Shown piece after piece: positions 6,725-9,397 of a stretch of DNA of 9,397 nucleotides (positions are counted from its first letter, which is position 1; every line of letters begins with the position of its first letter). The position numbers were made by a program, and so were the translations under genes. Source of the DNA: Cytophagales bacterium (GTDB taxonomy: Bacteria > Bacteroidota > Bacteroidia > Cytophagales > Cyclobacteriaceae); the NCBI GenBank assembly GCA_003504855.1, contig DNZD01000046.1, positions 1 to 9,397 on the forward strand. The letters run 5' to 3'. The notes beneath the pieces were generated by a model, which had not been told where the DNA came from, made no database searches, and saw only the letters and a program-made list of their open reading frames with translations.

Positions 6725-7708
6725 TTGCAGACATTTGAAAGTATTGACGGTGATTTAAATCCGGCTCAGCCGGGTGATTTTGAGGCCATGGCACTGGATC
6801 TCTTTCGTGCGCAGGCGCTGGAATGTCCGATATACCGTCAATACCTCACTTACCTCGGGGTAGCCCCCCTTCAAATCACTACCGTTCAGGATATCCCTTT
6901 TCTCCCGATATCGCTCTTCAAACACCACCTGGTGATGACAGGTCAGTGGATGCCTGAGGTGATATATACCTCCAGTGGAACCACGGGCGCTGAGGTAAGC
7001 CGTCATGCTGTTTCGTCCGTGGCGGGTTACCTCCATCATGCAAGGAGAACATTTGAGTTGTTCTATGGCCCGCTGAACGAGTTTCATGTATTGTGTTTGT
7101 TGCCTTCCTACCTCGAGCGCACCGGCTCATCGTTGGTGGCGATGGCCAACGACTTTATCGTCGCCAGTGGATCGCCCCATTCTGGTTTCTACCTCAAAGA
7201 CCTCGATGCCCTGGCCTCGAAGCTGGAATCCCTGCGCGATGGCAGAAAGGTGCTGTTGCTGGGTGTCACTTTCGCGCTGCTGGACCTTGCGGAACAATTT
7301 GAATTGGACCTGAGACATTGTGTGGTGATGGAGACTGGTGGTATGAAGGGGAGAAGACCGGAGATCACCCGGGAAGAACTTCACGGTATACTCACCCGCA
7401 GTTTCAACGTGCCGGCGATTCATTCGGAATACGGCATGACCGAGTTGTTGTCTCAGGCATACTCGGCAGGGGCCGGATTATTCAAGTGTTCCCCCACCAT
7501 GCGGGTGCTCCTCCGGGAAATCGATGACCCGTTTAGTCCGGAATACCGCGGGACGGGGGTTATTCGGGTGATTGACCTGGCAAACCACCATTCCTGTGCT
7601 TTTATTGAAAGCCAGGACTTAGGCAGGGTACATGAGAACGGTGATTTTGAGGTACTTGGCCGGATGGATAACAGCGATCTGCGGGGGTGCAATCTCCTCG
7701 TCGGATGA
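6725..7708 (+). CDS. LuxE-like acyl-protein synthetase / acyltransferase (ANL-related)
   Basis: A 327-residue protein of the LuxE/PaaK-like adenylating group. LuxE activates a fatty acid with ATP and forms an acyl-enzyme on a C-terminal cysteine. Seen here: the adenylation loop SSGTTG (83-88), ETGG (203-206), SEYGMTE (234-240), SQDLG (296-300) and GRMDNSDLRGC (312-322), ending with Cys322 six residues from the C-terminus, the best candidate acyl-cysteine. The large ANL C-terminal lid domain is absent, as in LuxE. No luciferase or acyl-reductase genes (luxA, B, C, D) are nearby, so a role in light production is not supported; acyl activation in lipid or surface-polymer metabolism is possible. 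The start is TTG at 6725: an in-frame TAA lies at 6710-6712, and the internal ATG at 6788 would cut off the N-terminal region expected for the family. Confidence 0.83.
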   Translation: MQTFESIDGDLNPAQPGDFEAMALDLFRAQALECPIYRQYLTYLGVAPLQITTVQDIPFLPISLFKHHLVMTGQWMPEVIYTSSGTTGAEVSRHAVSSVAGYLHHARRTFELFYGPLNEFHVLCLLPSYLERTGSSLVAMANDFIVASGSPHSGFYLKDLDALASKLESLRDGRKVLLLGVTFALLDLAEQFELDLRHCVVMETGGMKGRRPEITREELHGILTRSFNVPAIHSEYGMTELLSQAYSAGAGLFKCSPTMRVLLREIDDPFSPEYRGTGVIRVIDLANHHSCAFIESQDLGRVHENGDFEVLGRMDNSDLRGCNLLVG

Positions 7709-7720
7709 CCGCTTAAATCG

Positions 7721-7750
7721 CCAAACTGACAAAAATCAGTGTCAGATTTG
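7721..7750. repeat. Imperfect hairpin between the LuxE-like gene and the small lipoprotein promoter
   Basis: ACTGA-CAAAAA-TCAGT (7725-7740) is a 5-bp stem. An alternative fold pairs CAAACTGAC with GTCAGATTTG, with one bulged base. The right arm overlaps the -33 element of the next promoter. It may be a weak terminator without a T-run, or an operator. Confidence 0.35.
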
Positions 7751-7777
7751 CAAAAGCGAGGCGTATTCCTAATTTTG
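7747..7777 (+). promoter_or_regulatory. Near-ideal Bacteroidota promoter for the 38-residue lipoprotein
   Basis: TTTG (7747-7750), a 19-bp spacer and TAATTTTG (7770-7777) match the -33 TTTG / -7 TAnnTTTG promoter consensus without a mismatch. Transcription would start near 7784, leaving a leader of about 17 nt before the ATG at 7801. Confidence 0.75.
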
Positions 7778-7800
7778 TTACCTTATAAACCATCCCCTGT

Positions 7801-7917
7801 ATGAAAAGAATTCTAGCTCTGGTCGCATTGGTTGCTTTCATCGCATCCTCTTGCAGCTCTTATACCTGCCCGACCTACAGCAAAAAAGAGGTTAAGAAAA
7901 GCGAAAACCGTATCTAG
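7801..7917 (+). CDS. Very small lipoprotein (38 residues)
   Basis: ATG at 7801 to TAG at 7915-7917 encodes 38 residues. Residues 1-17 form a signal sequence (MKRI, then a hydrophobic LALVALVAFI core) ending in the lipobox ASSC with C18 as the lipidated cysteine. The mature peptide is only 21 residues: CSSYTCPTYS followed by a lysine-rich tail KKEVKKSENRI, with a second cysteine at position 23. A complete promoter with correct spacing sits directly upstream, which strongly supports expression. The gene ends 30 bp before the stop of the convergent response regulator. I do not recognise a characterised family; similar tiny CPTY-type lipoproteins may be common in related bacteria, but that is from memory. 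Possible roles (membrane anchor, bacteriocin-lysis-like or envelope peptide) cannot be separated by sequence. Confidence 0.78.
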   Translation: MKRILALVALVAFIASSCSSYTCPTYSKKEVKKSENRI

Positions 7918-7922
7918 TCCTT

Positions 7923-7938
7923 CGCTCGTTTACGGGCG
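7923..7938. terminator. Weak hairpin between convergent genes
   Basis: CGCTCG-TTTA-CGGGCG forms a 6-bp stem (one G-T pair) with a 4-nt loop, in the 30-bp gap between the small lipoprotein gene and the response regulator. The plus-strand tail is TTCGACTTCTT, only loosely T-rich. It could act as a shared weak terminator. Confidence 0.35.
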
Positions 7939-7947
7939 TTCGACTTC

Positions 7948-9108
7948 TTACAGGTACTTCCGGACGTCCTCCGGCGATATGCTGTCGCCGGACATGATTA
8001 CCAATCTTTCTACCACATTACGCAGCTCACGGATATTCCCTGACCAGGGATGTGCTTCCATGAGTTTTAGCGCTTTGGATTCCACGGTCTTCTTCCTGGA
8101 TCCATACTCCTGAGATATATCTTGTAAAAACTTCTCCACCAGTAGCGGAATGTCCTCTTTTCGGTCGGCCAGGGCCGGCACGGGGATCAGAATTACACCC
8201 AGGCGATGGTACAAGTCTTCGCGGAATCGGCCTTCGGCTATCTCTGTTTTCAGGTTCTTGTTGGTAGCGGCAATCACCCGCACACTTACGGGAATATCCT
8301 TTTCACCGCCAACGCGGGTTATTTTGTTCTCCTGCAGCGCACGCAATACCTTGGCTTGTGCCGCGAGACTCATGTCGCCTATTTCATCGAGAAACAGTGT
8401 GCCGCCTTCTGCCTGCTCAAACTTGCCCAGGCGTTGCTTGACGGCGGAGGTGAATGAACCCTTTTCGTGACCGAACAATTCACTTTCAATCAGTTCACCC
8501 GGTATGGCTGCACAGTTCACTTCTACGAAAGGACCATCGCTGTGACTGCTCTTCTCATGGAGAGAGCGGGCCACGAGTTCCTTGCCACTTCCATTGGGGC
8601 CGGTGATTAATACCCGTGCTTCCGTAGGGGCTACCTTGTCAATCATCTCGCGGATGTGGGCGAGGGCCGCGGAGGTACCAATCATTTCATATTTCCGGGA
8701 CACCTTCTTCCGCAGTGACTTGGTTTCCTTGACAAGGGAGTTTTTGTCCAGGGCGTTGCGTACAGTGATCAGCAGCCGGTTGAGGTCCGGTGGCTTTTGC
8801 AAAAAGTCATAGGCGCCCATCCGTGTAGCGTCGACCGCCATCTCGGTGGTGCCGTGTGCGGATATGATGATAAAAGGGGTCGGGATGTTTTTCTCTTTGG
8901 CCTTTTGCAGCACCTCCATGCCATCCATTTTGGGCATCTTGATATCGCAGAAGGCGAGATCGTAGGTATTGGTCTCGAGCAGGTGGAGTCCTTCAGCGCC
9001 GTCTTTGGCTTCGTCCACCTCGAGTTTCAGTTCTTTCTGGTCGAGGAGGATGTCTTTGAGCACGGCACGGATGCTGTGTTCGTCTTCGATGATGAGGATG
9101 CGTGGCAT
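7948..9108 (-). CDS. NtrC-type response regulator (REC + AAA+) lacking a DNA-binding domain
   Basis: A 386-residue protein. The receiver domain (1-120) has the acidic residues E8 and D9, phospho-acceptor D55 in CDIKMP, S83 and K105. The AAA+ sigma-54-activator domain (about 142-370) has Walker A GPNGSGKE (170-177), Walker B FLDEIGD (239-245), arginine-finger-type residues R294 and R296, and GNIREL (358-362). Two features are odd. The sigma-54 contact loop, normally GAFTGA, reads GSFTSA (217-222), and the chain stops at VRKYL right after the AAA+ lid, with no Fis-type helix-turn-helix. It may act from solution without specific DNA binding, or do something other than activate sigma-54 promoters. 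From memory, similar HTH-less forms are widespread in Bacteroidota. No partner histidine kinase is in the window. It lies 53 bp downstream of rnpB on the same strand. Confidence 0.93.
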   Translation of the reverse strand: MPRILIIEDEHSIRAVLKDILLDQKELKLEVDEAKDGAEGLHLLETNTYDLAFCDIKMPKMDGMEVLQKAKEKNIPTPFIIISAHGTTEMAVDATRMGAYDFLQKPPDLNRLLITVRNALDKNSLVKETKSLRKKVSRKYEMIGTSAALAHIREMIDKVAPTEARVLITGPNGSGKELVARSLHEKSSHSDGPFVEVNCAAIPGELIESELFGHEKGSFTSAVKQRLGKFEQAEGGTLFLDEIGDMSLAAQAKVLRALQENKITRVGGEKDIPVSVRVIAATNKNLKTEIAEGRFREDLYHRLGVILIPVPALADRKEDIPLLVEKFLQDISQEYGSRKKTVESKALKLMEAHPWSGNIRELRNVVERLVIMSGDSISPEDVRKYL

Positions 9109-9122
9109 GGGGTAAAAATAGC

Positions 9123-9154
9123 GAAACCTGCTGCGCTTTCACGCAACAGGTTTC
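9123..9154 (-). terminator. Strong hairpin between rnpB and the response regulator
   Basis: A 13-bp stem with a single G-T pair (GAAACCTGCTGCG with CGCAACAGGTTTC) encloses a 6-nt loop. On the minus strand it is followed after four bases by TATTTTTA, a short T-tract that ends just before the regulator's ATG. It lies after the predicted 3' end of rnpB, so it may be a second terminator or a 5' leader structure of the regulator mRNA. Confidence 0.6.
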
Positions 9155-9160
9155 ATGTTA

Positions 9161-9397
9161 AAAAAATGCAAGCTCATAAGCCGGGTTCTGTTCCGTCAGC
9201 CTTTCGGCGGACAGTCCCTATCATTTATCTGGTCGCGCCCTCACGAACGGACTCCATCAGCCTACCCGCCACGATACCCCGACGAATCGGGATAAGAACG
9301 AGCCATTCACTGGATCGTGGCTTATTTGGCCTTTCAACTCGTAAGGTTTACCATGCCTCCGGTGTCGCCATCGGAGCGGTGGGCTCTTACTCCACCT
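9161..9397 (-). ncRNA. rnpB: RNase P RNA, 3' part (5' end beyond window)
   Basis: This is the catalytic RNA of RNase P, which trims the 5' leader of tRNA precursors. On the minus strand the hallmark 3' conserved block ACAGAACCCGGCTTA is at 9177-9191 and the conserved AGATAAATGATAG at 9218-9230. Further upstream lie GGTAAACC and AGTAAGAGCCCACCG, all in the expected order for a bacterial type A RNA. The 3' end is probably near 9161, where GAGCTTGCAT (the 3' strand of helix P1) runs into seven Ts (9160-9166). P1 followed by this T-run may itself terminate transcription. About 237 nt are present; roughly a third of the RNA, including the 5' conserved block and the P1 partner strand, lies outside. 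The exact 3' end is inferred. Confidence 0.95.

Noticed and set aside
6725..7708. Luciferase (lux) operon suggested by the LuxE-like gene
   Set aside because: No luxA, B, C or D-like genes are present on either side, and homologous stand-alone enzymes occur in non-luminous bacteria.
7832..8113. 93-codon plus-strand frame overlapping the small lipoprotein and the regulator
   Set aside because: It overlaps the better supported 38-residue lipoprotein in another frame and is antisense to the end of the regulator, with no domain or start signal.

Overview
The window looks like a chromosomal segment from a member of the Bacteroidota, most likely of the Cytophagales/Chryseolinea type. The phylum call rests on several perfect TAnnTTTG -7 promoter boxes, the absence of clear Shine-Dalgarno sequences, lipoproteins with SSC lipoboxes, a secreted FG-GAP/VCBS propeller protein, a fused E1alpha-E1beta 2-oxoacid dehydrogenase and an HTH-less NtrC-type regulator. 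The order-level call is inference.

Layout, left to right. 1-1337 (-): N-terminal 445 codons of a secreted seven-bladed FG-GAP propeller protein that runs off the left edge. 1459-1483: hairpin terminator for ald. 1504-2619 (-): ald, alanine dehydrogenase, with a promoter at 2662-2669 and a small palindrome at the predicted transcription start. 2716-3081 (+): gamma-glutamylcyclotransferase-like protein, divergent from ald. 3167-5569 (+): an 800-residue fused 2-oxoacid dehydrogenase E1. 5570-5967: 398 bp without a gene, holding nested inverted repeats with 29-nt outer arms that fill the gap between two convergent genes. 5968-6687 or 6705 (-): lipoprotein of unknown function. 6725-7708 (+): LuxE-like acyl-protein synthetase with a TTG start, its promoter lying inside the start region of the divergent lipoprotein. 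7801-7917 (+): a 38-residue lipoprotein behind a near-ideal Bacteroidota promoter. 7948-9108 (-): NtrC-type response regulator without a DNA-binding domain. 9123-9154: strong hairpin. About 9161-9397 (-): 3' two-thirds of rnpB, the RNase P RNA, running off the right edge.

How the genes relate. Most genes look like single transcription units arranged divergently or convergently, so this is mainly a core-genome neighbourhood and not one large operon. The one metabolic theme is central carbon and nitrogen: Ald interconverts alanine and pyruvate, and the E1 enzyme decarboxylates a 2-oxoacid. A direct link between the two is only inference. I see no phage, transposase, CRISPR array or defence system. 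The items most worth a second look are the nested-palindrome intergenic element, the altered thiamine-diphosphate motif of the E1 fusion, the regulator with a changed sigma-54 contact loop and no HTH, the tiny lipoprotein, and the stand-alone LuxE-like enzyme.
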